From contig NZ_JAERRF010000001.1 in the NCBI RefSeq assembly GCF_016741875.1, positions 310,001 through 374,000 of the forward strand: 64,000 nt of DNA, written 5' to 3'. Made by a program: the position numbers and the translations under genes. Shown here one piece after another: positions 26,486 through 34,565 of this stretch (position 1 is its first letter; each line of letters starts with the position of its first letter). This DNA comes from Streptomyces coffeae (GTDB lineage: Bacteria > Actinomycetota > Actinomycetes > Streptomycetales > Streptomycetaceae). The notes below the pieces were generated by a model. That model was not told where the DNA came from. It saw only the letters and a program-made list of their open reading frames with translations, and ran no database searches.

Positions 26486-27048
26486 GTGACCCGCACATCC
26501 TCTTGACCGGCGAAAAGCTCGGCCTCGGCATGCCCCGTCACGACATGCTGCCCGAGTATCACAAATGGGAGAATGACGCCCGCACGATCCTGGGGTACGG
26601 CAACCAGTGGGCCCAGGCGTGGGAGGTCCGTGCCGCCGGATGGGAGCGGCAGCGCGGAAACGACCGCTACCAACAGTTCGAAGTGGTGCGGCTGGACGAC
26701 ATGACTGCCGTGGGCATGACCGTCTTGCAGATCAACACCTTCGTACGCACCGCCGAGTTCGTCATCGTCCTCGCCCCGGACGCGCGAGGGAAGGGATACG
26801 CGGCCGAAGCCACGCGCCTCACCCTCGACTGGGCGTTCCACCTGGGCGCCCTGCGCATGGTGTGGCTGAAGGTACTGGAGCCCAACCAAGCTGGCATCGC
26901 CGCCTACGAGAAGGCCGGATTCCGGAAGTCCGGGCGGCTGCGCCAGTCCGGTTACTGGCTGGGGCGCCCGGTCGACGAGCTTCTGATGGACGCACTGCCT
27001 GACGAGTTCCCCGGTCCGTCCGCAGTCACCGCGAAGGCCGACGGCTGA
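26482..27048 (+). CDS. GNAT N-acetyltransferase of the lasso cluster
   Basis: A 188-aa protein with the GNAT acetyl-CoA motif A (LAPDARGKGYAAEATRL, about residues 96-112) and motif B (EPNQAGIAAYEKAGFRKSG). RimJ/RimL-like relatives acetylate amines of proteins and small molecules. GTG at 26482 overlaps the B gene stop by four bases, so it is the last coupled gene of the cluster and most likely acetylates the lasso peptide. Lys10 of the core is the only lysine; the N-terminal amine is consumed by the ring. This parallels albusnodin biosynthesis, where acetylation is reported. Confidence 0.82.
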   Translation: MSDPHILLTGEKLGLGMPRHDMLPEYHKWENDARTILGYGNQWAQAWEVRAAGWERQRGNDRYQQFEVVRLDDMTAVGMTVLQINTFVRTAEFVIVLAPDARGKGYAAEATRLTLDWAFHLGALRMVWLKVLEPNQAGIAAYEKAGFRKSGRLRQSGYWLGRPVDELLMDALPDEFPGPSAVTAKADG

Positions 27049-27049
27049 G

Positions 27050-27184
27050 GGGGCACGCTTCCCGCCCCGGCAGTACCCGTTGCTCGACCAGCCGTGCACA
27101 TTCGACGAGAGCATCGACTTCGAGGCGGTAGCCCGCGCGACCTCCAGTCCGGAGTATGCGGGCTACCTGCCGGTCGCTGCCTGA
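27050..27184 (+). pseudogene. Possible gene remnant downstream of the acetyltransferase
   Basis: An open frame ending in TGA at 27182-27184 reads FPPRQYPLLDQPCTFDES then IDFEAVARATSSPEYAGY. The composition is protein-like and unlike shadow frames, but there is no ATG or GTG after the GNAT stop, only an internal TTG at 27080. It may be the tail of a gene truncated when the island formed, or a gene with a non-standard start. No family recognised. Confidence 0.3.
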
Positions 27185-27188
27185 CGGT

Positions 27189-27875
27189 CTACGGCTCGAA
27201 CAGGATTCCCGCTTCGCGGGCAAGGCTCAGGGCCAGCTCCACCGACCCTGGGCCTTGCACCGTCGCCCCTTTGAGGCTGGCACCGCCGCCTACGTCGATG
27301 AGGGTGCAATTCTCGAAGCGGACGACGCCCATTTTGGCGTTTGCGAACTGCGCTCCACTGAGGTCGCAGTTTTCGAATCGCACGTTGTGCAATTCGGCTG
27401 CCTGAAAATCGGCTCCGATCAATTTGCAATCGCTGAATACGACGCTGTAGAGCTTCATGTGCCGGTACATTGCCGGGCTGCTTTGGCTCCCTTCGATGCG
27501 CACGTCGCGGAATGTTCCGGACGTCCATGAGGCCCCGGTGATGCGGCTGCCAGTGACGTGACAGCGGATGAGCGAGACGTCCTGCGTGACCAGTTGGGCG
27601 AAGTCGCAGGTCTCGAACCGCGAGTCGCTGAACTGTGTTTGCCGCAGGTCAGTGCCGGTGAAGCGCACGCTCTGGAAGCTGCATCCCTCGGCTTCGAGGG
27701 CTTCGACCGAGAGGCCGACGAAGCTGGTCCCGTCGTACCGCACCCCCCTGATGACTGCATCGTGTTCGAAGTTGTCGCGGGGCATCTCTGCCAATCGCGG
27801 ATTTGCCGACAACTTGGGTGCCGTGGGGTTCTTGACTCGCGCGTTCCTCGCGCCCTGCCGGGCGATCTGAGCCAT
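27189..27875 (-). CDS. Pentapeptide repeat protein
   Basis: A 228-aa protein. From about residue 55 it shows the A(D/N)LXX/x(F/L)xx spacing of pentapeptide repeats: FTGTDLRQTQFSDSRFETCDF, KLIGADFQAAELHNVRFENC and DLSGAQFANAKMGVVRFENC. These fold into a right-handed quadrilateral helix; some members mimic DNA and protect gyrase (Qnr, McbG, AlbG). GC content is low for this genome. It converges on the lasso cluster with only a few bases between the frames. An immunity role for the peptide is possible; nothing in the sequence proves it. Confidence 0.85.
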   Translation of the reverse strand: MAQIARQGARNARVKNPTAPKLSANPRLAEMPRDNFEHDAVIRGVRYDGTSFVGLSVEALEAEGCSFQSVRFTGTDLRQTQFSDSRFETCDFAQLVTQDVSLIRCHVTGSRITGASWTSGTFRDVRIEGSQSSPAMYRHMKLYSVVFSDCKLIGADFQAAELHNVRFENCDLSGAQFANAKMGVVRFENCTLIDVGGGASLKGATVQGPGSVELALSLAREAGILFEP

Positions 27876-28182
27876 CCGGTTAATCCATTCTCGGGGTACC
27901 TGCGAGGTGGCTCAGTCTAAGGGGCTTGCACAGAATTAAGGTGTTGCTTCCCGTTCTGGGGCTCGTTGGTGTGGCATGCGCATCCTGGATGAGACTCGTG
28001 ATCAACTCCCAGAACTCATCGCGATGGTGCTGCCGCTCCGCTGACGCGCGCGTCATGACCGACCGCGCCCGCCCCGTCGTCATCCGGCCGAAAATCATGC
28101 AAGCATGCTTGATTGTTTCTCGGGGTGCTGCCACGCTCACCCACAACGCCCGCATGACACCCCCCGACGACGGGAGCCACGC
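27876..28182. promoter_or_regulatory. Promoter region of the acyl-CoA/terpenoid operon with palindrome CAAGCATGCTTG
   Basis: 307 bp between divergent genes. A 12-bp perfect palindrome caagcatgcttg lies at 28100-28111, flanked by AT-rich bases, about 70 bp before the GTG at 28183. It is the likely operator of the downstream operon, and its best candidate ligand is the TetR encoded at the operon's end (38198). Promoter hexamers are not clear. Confidence 0.55.
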
Positions 28183-28977
28183 GTGTCCGATACGGAAGCC
28201 CTGCTCGGCGAACTGCGCGCCGAGGGGGACGAGGTGGACGGCCTGGTGGCCGGGCTCGACGATCCGGGCTGGCGGACCCCGACCCCCGCGCCCGGCTGGA
28301 CTGTTGCCCACCAGATCGCCCATCTCGCCTGGACCGACGAACGTGCCGCACAGGCCGCGCTCGACCCGGAGGGCTTCGCTGCGGAGGTGCGCAAGGCACG
28401 GGCGGCACCGGACGGGTTCGTGGACGAGGGCGCCGAGCAGGGGGCCGCGCTGCCGCCCGCGGAACTGCTGCGGCGCTGGCGGGAAGGGCGCGAGTGGCTG
28501 TGCCGGACGCTCGCCGAGGCACCGCCGGGCGCCCGGCTGCCCTGGTACGGGCCGCCGATGAGCGTGAAGTCGATGGCCACCGGACGGCTGATGGAGACCT
28601 GGGCCCACGGGCAGGACATCGCCGACGCCCTCGGCATGACGCGCGTCCCCACCGCCCGGCTGCGGCATGTGGCCCGGATCGGGGTGCGGGCGCGCGGCTA
28701 CGCGTACGCGGCGCGCGGTATGGAGCCGCCCGCCGAGGAGTTCCGGGTCGAACTCACCGCCCCCGACGGCGAGGTGTGGACCTTCGGTCCCGAGGACGCG
28801 GCCCAGCGGGTGACCGGGGACGCCCTCGGCTTCTGTCTGCTGGTCACCCAGCGCGCCCACCGCGCCGATGTGGCCGTCACCGCGCACGGCCCGGACGCCG
28901 ACCGCTGGCTGGACATCGCCCAGGCGTTCGCCGGCCCGCCCGGAAAGGGCCGCCTCCCGGGCGGGGATGCCGCATGA
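28183..28977 (+). CDS. TIGR03084-family metal-binding protein (DinB/maleylpyruvate isomerase-like)
   Basis: A 264-aa protein. PGWTVAHQIAHLAWTDERAA near residue 40 has the metal-binding His of the DinB/mycothiol-dependent isomerase fold, and METWAHGQDIADALG supplies the other His/Asp. The C-terminal part is SCP2-like. TIGR03084 proteins are found in actinobacterial acyl-CoA catabolic clusters; the reaction is unknown. GTG at 28183 follows cgggagccacgc. Its end overlaps the AtuA-family gene by four bases (ATGA), starting a tightly coupled operon. Confidence 0.82.
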   Translation: MSDTEALLGELRAEGDEVDGLVAGLDDPGWRTPTPAPGWTVAHQIAHLAWTDERAAQAALDPEGFAAEVRKARAAPDGFVDEGAEQGAALPPAELLRRWREGREWLCRTLAEAPPGARLPWYGPPMSVKSMATGRLMETWAHGQDIADALGMTRVPTARLRHVARIGVRARGYAYAARGMEPPAEEFRVELTAPDGEVWTFGPEDAAQRVTGDALGFCLLVTQRAHRADVAVTAHGPDADRWLDIAQAFAGPPGKGRLPGGDAA

Positions 28978-30671
28978 CCGCCGCACCCGCCCCGCTCCGC
29001 ATCGGCAACGCCTCCGGCTTCTACGGCGACCGCTTCGACGCCGTCCACGAGATGCTCACCGGCGGCCCGCTGGACGTCCTCACCGGCGACTACCTCGCCG
29101 AGCTGACCATGCTCATCCTCGGCCGCGACCGGATGAAGGACCCCGGCCGCGGCTATGCCACCACCTTCCTGCGGCAGTTGGAGAACACCCTCGGCCTCGC
29201 CGTCCAGCGCGGCGTACGGCTGGTCACCAACGCGGGCGGACTCAATCCGGCCGGACTCGCCGACGACATCCGCGCCCTCGCCGACAAGCTGGGCATCGCC
29301 GTCCGCGTCGGCCATGTCGAGGGCGACGATCTGCTCACCACCCGCGAGTGGGGCCCCGGCGTGCTCACCGCCAACGCCTATCTCGGCGGCGCCGGGATCG
29401 CCGCCTGCCTCCAGGGCGGCGCGGAGGTGGTGGTCACCGGACGCGTCACCGACGCCGCCCTCGTCACCGGGCCCGCCGCCGCCCACTTCGGCTGGGCCGC
29501 CGACGACTGGGACGCGCTGGCCGGAGCCGTGGTCGCCGGGCACATCCTGGAGTGCGGCACCCAGGCGACCGGCGGCAACTACGCCTTCTTCACCGACCAC
29601 GACATCCGCCGCCCCGGCTTCCCGCTCGCCGAGATCGCCGCCGACGGCTCCTGCGTGATCACCAAACACCCCGGCACCGGTGGCGCCGTCACCACCGGCA
29701 CCGTCACCGCTCAGCTCCTCTACGAGACCGCGGGCGCCCGCTACCCCGGCCCCGATGTCACCGCCCGCCTCGACTCCGTCCGGCTCAGCCCGGACGGCCC
29801 CGACCGGGTGCGGGTCCACGGTGTACGCGGCGAGGCGCCGCCCCCGACCCTCAAGGCCGGGCTGACCCGGCTCGGCGGTCACCGCAACGAGATGGTGTTC
29901 GTCCTCACCGGCCTCGACATCGAGGCCAAGGCCGCGCTTGTACAGAGCCAGATGGAAGCCGCCCTCGCCCGCCGCCGCCCCGCCGAAGTGCGCTGGACCC
30001 TGGCCCGTACCGACCACCCGGACGCCGCCGTACAGGAAGAGGCCGGCGCCCTGCTGCGGCTCGTCGTCCGCGACCAGGACCCCGACACCGTCGGCCGCGC
30101 GGTCAGCTCGGCCGCCGTCGAACTGGCCCTCGCCAGTTACCCGGGCTTCCATGTCACCGCACCGCCCGGGAAAGCCTCCCCCTACGGCGTGTTCGAGGCG
30201 GCCGCGATCCCCGCCGACGCCGTGACCCACACCGCCGTCCTCCCCGACGGCACCCGCACCACCATCCCCCCGGCCCCCGGCAGCCAACTCCTCGCACCCG
30301 TCGACGAACCACCCCTGCCGCCCCCGCTCCCGCCGGGCCCCACCCGGCGCGCCCCTCTCGGCCTCGTCGCCGGGGCCCGCAGCGGCGACAAGGGCGGCAG
30401 CGCCAATATCGGCGTCTGGGCCCGCACCGAGGACGCCTGGCCCTGGCTGGCCCACACCCTCACCGCCGACCGGCTGCGCACCCTGCTCCCGGAGACGGCC
30501 GAGTTGCCCGTCACCCGCCACGCCCTGCCCCACCTCCACGCCCTGAACTTCACCGTGGACGGTCTGCTCGGCGAAGGCGTCGCCGCCCAGGCCCGTTTCG
30601 ACCCGCAGGCCAAAGCCGTCGGCGAATGGCTGCGCTCACGCCACCTGGACATACCGGAGGTACTTCTGTGA
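28974..30671 (+). CDS. Acyclic terpene utilisation AtuA-family protein (DUF1446)
   Basis: A 565-aa protein that begins PLRIGNASGFYGDRFDA and carries YLAELTMLILGRDRMKDP, TNAGGLNPAGLA and VVTGRVTDAALVTGPAA, the hallmarks of the DUF1446/AtuA family; the C-terminal about 110 residues (GLVAGARSGDKGGSANIGVW) form the second conserved block. Pseudomonas AtuA is needed for citronellol/geraniol growth, though its chemistry is not settled. The gene overlaps both neighbours by four bases, and the next two genes encode the carboxylase expected in that pathway. Third codon positions are strongly C-biased. Confidence 0.85.
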   Translation: MTAAPAPLRIGNASGFYGDRFDAVHEMLTGGPLDVLTGDYLAELTMLILGRDRMKDPGRGYATTFLRQLENTLGLAVQRGVRLVTNAGGLNPAGLADDIRALADKLGIAVRVGHVEGDDLLTTREWGPGVLTANAYLGGAGIAACLQGGAEVVVTGRVTDAALVTGPAAAHFGWAADDWDALAGAVVAGHILECGTQATGGNYAFFTDHDIRRPGFPLAEIAADGSCVITKHPGTGGAVTTGTVTAQLLYETAGARYPGPDVTARLDSVRLSPDGPDRVRVHGVRGEAPPPTLKAGLTRLGGHRNEMVFVLTGLDIEAKAALVQSQMEAALARRRPAEVRWTLARTDHPDAAVQEEAGALLRLVVRDQDPDTVGRAVSSAAVELALASYPGFHVTAPPGKASPYGVFEAAAIPADAVTHTAVLPDGTRTTIPPAPGSQLLAPVDEPPLPPPLPPGPTRRAPLGLVAGARSGDKGGSANIGVWARTEDAWPWLAHTLTADRLRTLLPETAELPVTRHALPHLHALNFTVDGLLGEGVAAQARFDPQAKAVGEWLRSRHLDIPEVLL

Positions 30672-32263
30672 CCGTGCTCGCGTCCGCGCTCGACCCCGGC
30701 GGCGCCGACTACACGGCCCACCGCGAGGCGATGCTCGCCAAACTCGGTGAACTCGACGTCGAGCACGCCAAGGCGCTCGCCGGAGGCGGCGAGAAATACC
30801 TCGCCCGCCACCGCAAGCGCGGCAAACTCCTCGCCCGCGAGCGCATCGAAATGCTCCTCGACCCCGACACCCCCTTCCTCGAACTCTCCCCGCTCGCCGC
30901 CTGGGGCAGCGACTACCCCGTCGGCGCCTCCCTCGTGACCGGCATCGGCGTGATCTCCGGTGTGGAGTGCGTGATCAGCGCCAACGACCCCACCGTGCGC
31001 GGCGGCGCCAGCAACCCCTGGACCCTCAAGAAGTCCCTGCGCGCCCACGAGATCGCCCACATCAACCGGCTGCCCGTCGTCAGCCTCGTCGAGTCCGGCG
31101 GCGCCGATCTCCCCAGCCAGAAGGAGATCTTCATCCCCGGCGGTGCCCTCTTCCGGGACCTCACCCGGCTCTCCGCCGCCGGAATCCCCACCGTCTCCGT
31201 GGTCTTCGGCAACTCCACCGCCGGAGGGGCGTACATCCCCGGCATGTCCGACCACGTCATCATGGTCAAGGAGCGCTCCAAGGTGTTCCTCGGCGGTCCG
31301 CCCCTGGTCAAGATGGCCACCGGCGAGGAGAGCGACGACGAGTCCCTCGGCGGCGCCGAGATGCACGCCCGCACCTCAGGACTGGCCGACTACTTCGCCA
31401 TCGACGAGCCCGACGCGCTGCGCCAGGCCCGCCGCGTCGTCGCCCGCCTCAACTGGCGCAAGGCCCACCCCGACCCGGGCCCCGCCGAACCGCCCAGGTA
31501 CGACCCCGAGGAACTCCTCGGCATCGTCCCCGGCGACCTCAAGATCCCCTTCGATCCCCGCGAGGTCATCGCCCGCATCGTCGACGGCTCCGACTTCGAC
31601 GAGTTCAAGCCCCGCTACGGCACCAGCCTCGCCACCGGCTGGGCCACCCTCCACGGCTATCCCCTCGGCATCCTCGCCAACGCCCAGGGTGTGCTGTTCA
31701 GCGAGGAGTCGCAGAAGGCCGCCCAGTTCATCCAGCTCGCCAACCAGCGCGACATCCCCCTGCTCTTTCTGCACAACACCACCGGCTACATGGTCGGCCG
31801 CGAATACGAGCAGGGCGGGATCATCAAACACGGCGCCATGATGATCAACGCGGTCTCCAACTCCCGCGTCCCCCACCTGTCCGTCCTCATCGGCGCCTCC
31901 TACGGCGCCGGCCACTACGGCATGTGCGGCCGCGCCTACGACCCCCGCTTCCTCTTCGCCTGGCCCAGCGCCAAATCCGCCGTCATGGGGCCGCAGCAGC
32001 TCGCGGGCGTCCTGTCCATCGTCGCCCGCCAGTCCGCCGCCGCCAAGGGCCAGCCCTACGACGAAGAGGCCGACGCCGGGCTGCGCGCCATGGTCGAGCA
32101 GCAGATCGAGTCCGAGTCCCTGCCCATGTTCCTCTCCGGGCGGCTCTACGACGACGGCGTCATCGACCCCCGTGACACCCGCACCGTGCTCGGCCTCTGT
32201 CTGTCCGCCATCCACACCGCACCGGTCGAAGGCGCACGCGGCTTCGGCGTCTTCCGGATGTGA
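30668..32263 (+). CDS. Acyl-CoA carboxylase beta subunit (methylcrotonyl/geranyl-CoA type)
   Basis: A 531-aa carboxyltransferase subunit with two crotonase-like halves: SANDPTVRGGASNPWTLKK, VFGNSTAGGAYIPGMSDH and GPPLVKMATGEE in the N-half, then NAQGVLFSEESQKAAQFIQL, IGASYGAGHYGMCGRAYDPR and FAWPSAKSAVMG in the C-half. GAGxYGMCGRAY and WPxAxxxVMG are typical of methylcrotonyl- and geranyl-CoA carboxylases rather than propionyl-CoA carboxylase. Beside an AtuA-family gene, geranyl-CoA-like substrates are favoured, but methylcrotonyl-CoA cannot be excluded. GTG at 30668 overlaps the preceding stop. Confidence 0.9.
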   Translation: MTVLASALDPGGADYTAHREAMLAKLGELDVEHAKALAGGGEKYLARHRKRGKLLARERIEMLLDPDTPFLELSPLAAWGSDYPVGASLVTGIGVISGVECVISANDPTVRGGASNPWTLKKSLRAHEIAHINRLPVVSLVESGGADLPSQKEIFIPGGALFRDLTRLSAAGIPTVSVVFGNSTAGGAYIPGMSDHVIMVKERSKVFLGGPPLVKMATGEESDDESLGGAEMHARTSGLADYFAIDEPDALRQARRVVARLNWRKAHPDPGPAEPPRYDPEELLGIVPGDLKIPFDPREVIARIVDGSDFDEFKPRYGTSLATGWATLHGYPLGILANAQGVLFSEESQKAAQFIQLANQRDIPLLFLHNTTGYMVGREYEQGGIIKHGAMMINAVSNSRVPHLSVLIGASYGAGHYGMCGRAYDPRFLFAWPSAKSAVMGPQQLAGVLSIVARQSAAAKGQPYDEEADAGLRAMVEQQIESESLPMFLSGRLYDDGVIDPRDTRTVLGLCLSAIHTAPVEGARGFGVFRM

Positions 32264-32268
32264 GGAAA

Positions 32269-34377
32269 ATGATCCGCTCTCTCCTGGTCGCCAACCGCGG
32301 CGAAATCGCCCGCCGTATCTTCCGCACCTGCCGAGAACTCGGCATCGCCACCGTCGCCGTGCACTCCGACGCCGACGCCACCGCCCCCCATGTCCACGAG
32401 GCCGACGCCGCCGTACGGCTGCCGGGCGACGCCCCCGCCGACACGTATCTGCGCGGCGACCTCATCGTCAAAGCCGCCCTCGCCGCCGGTGCCGACGCCG
32501 TCCACCCCGGTTACGGCTTCCTCTCCGAACGCGCCGACTTCGCCCGCGCGGTGGCGGACGCCGGACTGGTCTGGGTCGGGCCACCGCCCGCCGCGATGGA
32601 GGCCATGGCCTCCAAGACCCGCGCCAAACAGCTGATGCACGAGGCCGGCGTCCCCCTCCTCGCCCCCGCCGACCCCGACCGGGTCACCGCCGCGGACCTC
32701 CCCCTGCTGGTCAAGGCGGCGGCGGGCGGCGGCGGACGCGGTATGCGGGTGGTGCGCGACCTCGACGCGCTCGCCGCCGAACTCGACTCCGCGCGGGCGG
32801 AGGCGGCTTCTGCCTTCGGGGACGGCGAGGTCTTCCTCGAGCCCTATATGGAAGGCGCCCGCCATGTCGAGGTTCAGATCCTCGCCGACACCCACGGCAC
32901 GGTGTGGACCCTCGGCACCCGCGACTGCTCCCTCCAGCGCCGCCACCAGAAGGTCATCGAGGAGGCCCCGGCGCCGGGCCTGAGCGACGCGCTGCGCACC
33001 GTATTGCACGAGTCGGCGGCGAACGCGGCGCGCAGCATCGGGTACGAGGGCGCGGGCACGGTGGAGTTCCTGGTCTCGGGGGAGCGCGCGTACTTCCTGG
33101 AGATGAACACCCGGCTCCAGGTGGAGCACCCGGTGACGGAGGAGGTGTACGGCCTGGACCTGGTGGCGCTGCAACTGCGCGTCGCGGAGGGCGAACGGCT
33201 GGGCGAGGCGCCGCCGGAGGCGCGGGGGCACGCGGTGGAGGCCCGGCTGTACGCGGAGGACCCGGGGCGGGGGTGGCAGCCGCAGACGGGTGCGATGCAT
33301 CGGTTCGGCTTGGTGGGGGGTGCGCCGGGGTTCGGGGGCGGGTCCGGTTCCGGGGCCTCCGGGGCGGCGCCCTGGACCGTATATTTTTGGCGCCGGCCCT
33401 CCGAGAAGTCTGGTGAACCCCAGATAGGCGCCACAAATACACGACAGCGTCCAGGACACCACCCCTGCGACCCCGGCCCCTCCCGTCTCGACGGCGGCTC
33501 TCCGCCGGGACTGCGTATCGACTCCGGGATCGTGGACGGCGACGAGATCGGCGTCCACTACGACCCGATGCTGGCCAAGGTCATCGCCTGGGCGCCCACC
33601 CGTGCGGAGGCGCTGCGGCGCTTGGCGCACGAGCTCGAGCGTGCCTGCATCCATGGTCCGGTGACCAACCGCGAGATGCTCGTACGGGCGCTACGCCACC
33701 CGGAGTTCATCGCGGAGCGGATGGATACCGGTTTCCTGGAGCGCCATCTCGACGAGCTCACCGAAGCGGATGACGCGGCGGCCCCGCTCGCTGCCTTGGT
33801 GGCGGCAGTAGCCGATGCGGCCGACCGGCCCGCATCCATCGCCGGGCGACTGGGCGGATGGCGCAACGTCCCCTCCCAGCCGCAGATCAAGACCTACCGC
33901 GGCGAGCCGGACGGCACCGAGCACGAGGTCCGCTACCGGCTCACCCGTGACGGTCTTGTGGCCGACCACTTCCCGGACCTCCGGATCGTACGGGCCGATC
34001 CGCACCGGGTGGTCCTCGAAGTCGACGGCATCCGGCGGACGTTCGACGTTGCGGTCTACGGCGACCGCGTCCATGTCGACTCGCCCCTCGGATCTTTCGC
34101 CTTCACCGCCCTGCCCCGCTTCCCCGACCCCACTGCCCGTACCGAACCGGGTTCACTGCTGGCGCCCATGCCGGGCACGGTGGTCCGGGTCGCCGAGGTG
34201 GCCGTGGGTGATCGGGTCGAGGCCGGACAGCCGCTGCTGTGGCTGGAGGCCATGAAGATGGAGCACCGCATCACCGCACCCGCCGCCGGAGTACTCACCG
34301 CGCTGCATGTGGCCACCGGCCGTCAGGTCGAGGTCGGCGCCCTGCTCGCGGTGGTGGCGGAGGACGAGCGCACGTGA
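32269..34377 (+). CDS. Acyl-CoA carboxylase alpha subunit with an unusual in-frame insertion
   Basis: A 702-aa biotin carboxylase/biotin carrier protein, partner of the preceding beta subunit. Order: biotin carboxylase N-domain (SLLVANRGEIARRIFRT), ATP-grasp (KAAAGGGGRGMRVV near 150; EMNTRLQVEHPVTEEV near 280), C-terminal subdomain, linker, and biotinyl domain with EAMKM (biotinylated Lys663). Between MHRFG (343-347) and LRIDSG (from 415) lies about 67 residues where the family has about 10. The extra part is encoded by repeat family 1 and reads as Gly/Ser-, Arg- and Pro-rich sequence. The frame stays open. ATG at 32269 follows gagga; the GTG at 32260 overlaps the beta gene but lacks a ribosome site. 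Confidence 0.88.
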   Translation: MIRSLLVANRGEIARRIFRTCRELGIATVAVHSDADATAPHVHEADAAVRLPGDAPADTYLRGDLIVKAALAAGADAVHPGYGFLSERADFARAVADAGLVWVGPPPAAMEAMASKTRAKQLMHEAGVPLLAPADPDRVTAADLPLLVKAAAGGGGRGMRVVRDLDALAAELDSARAEAASAFGDGEVFLEPYMEGARHVEVQILADTHGTVWTLGTRDCSLQRRHQKVIEEAPAPGLSDALRTVLHESAANAARSIGYEGAGTVEFLVSGERAYFLEMNTRLQVEHPVTEEVYGLDLVALQLRVAEGERLGEAPPEARGHAVEARLYAEDPGRGWQPQTGAMHRFGLVGGAPGFGGGSGSGASGAAPWTVYFWRRPSEKSGEPQIGATNTRQRPGHHPCDPGPSRLDGGSPPGLRIDSGIVDGDEIGVHYDPMLAKVIAWAPTRAEALRRLAHELERACIHGPVTNREMLVRALRHPEFIAERMDTGFLERHLDELTEADDAAAPLAALVAAVADAADRPASIAGRLGGWRNVPSQPQIKTYRGEPDGTEHEVRYRLTRDGLVADHFPDLRIVRADPHRVVLEVDGIRRTFDVAVYGDRVHVDSPLGSFAFTALPRFPDPTARTEPGSLLAPMPGTVVRVAEVAVGDRVEAGQPLLWLEAMKMEHRITAPAAGVLTALHVATGRQVEVGALLAVVAEDERT
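33350..33485 (+). repeat. Dispersed repeat family 1, copy A (inside the biotin carboxylase gene)
   Basis: Nested inverted repeat: cctggac (33371-33377) pairs with gtccagg (33449-33455), tattt with aaata (33435-33439), and two self-complementary ggcgcc boxes lie at 33389-33394 and 33427-33432. It matches copies B and C across the whole unit, including the flanking ccacccctgcgac. It is translated in frame as part of the alpha subunit. Confidence 0.85.
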
Positions 34378-34516
34378 GGGGACGGGGTCGCAGGGGTGGT
34401 GTCCTGGACACTTTCGGATATTTGTGGCGCCAATTTCCGGCCCACCCGACTTCTCCGGGCACCGGCGCCGTAAATATCCGGTCCAGGGCGCCGCACCGGA
34501 GACCCAAGGCCCCGCC
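34378..34516 (-). repeat. Dispersed repeat family 1, copy B (inverted)
   Basis: Same unit as copy A on the opposite strand: cctggac 34403-34409, ggcgcc 34426-34431 and 34464-34469, gtccagg 34481-34487. It fills most of the gap between the alpha subunit and acyl-CoA dehydrogenase genes and could form a long hairpin in the operon mRNA. Spacing between the ggcgcc boxes is 38 bp, as in copy A. Confidence 0.85.
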
Positions 34517-34565
34517 CCGTGACAACGCACCGCAACCACACGGCAGCAACCACGAGGAGCCGCAC

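Noticed and set aside
33301..33512. Frameshift or pseudogene in the carboxylase alpha gene
   Set aside because: The frame is open and all downstream motifs including EAMKM are in frame, so it is an insertion rather than a break.
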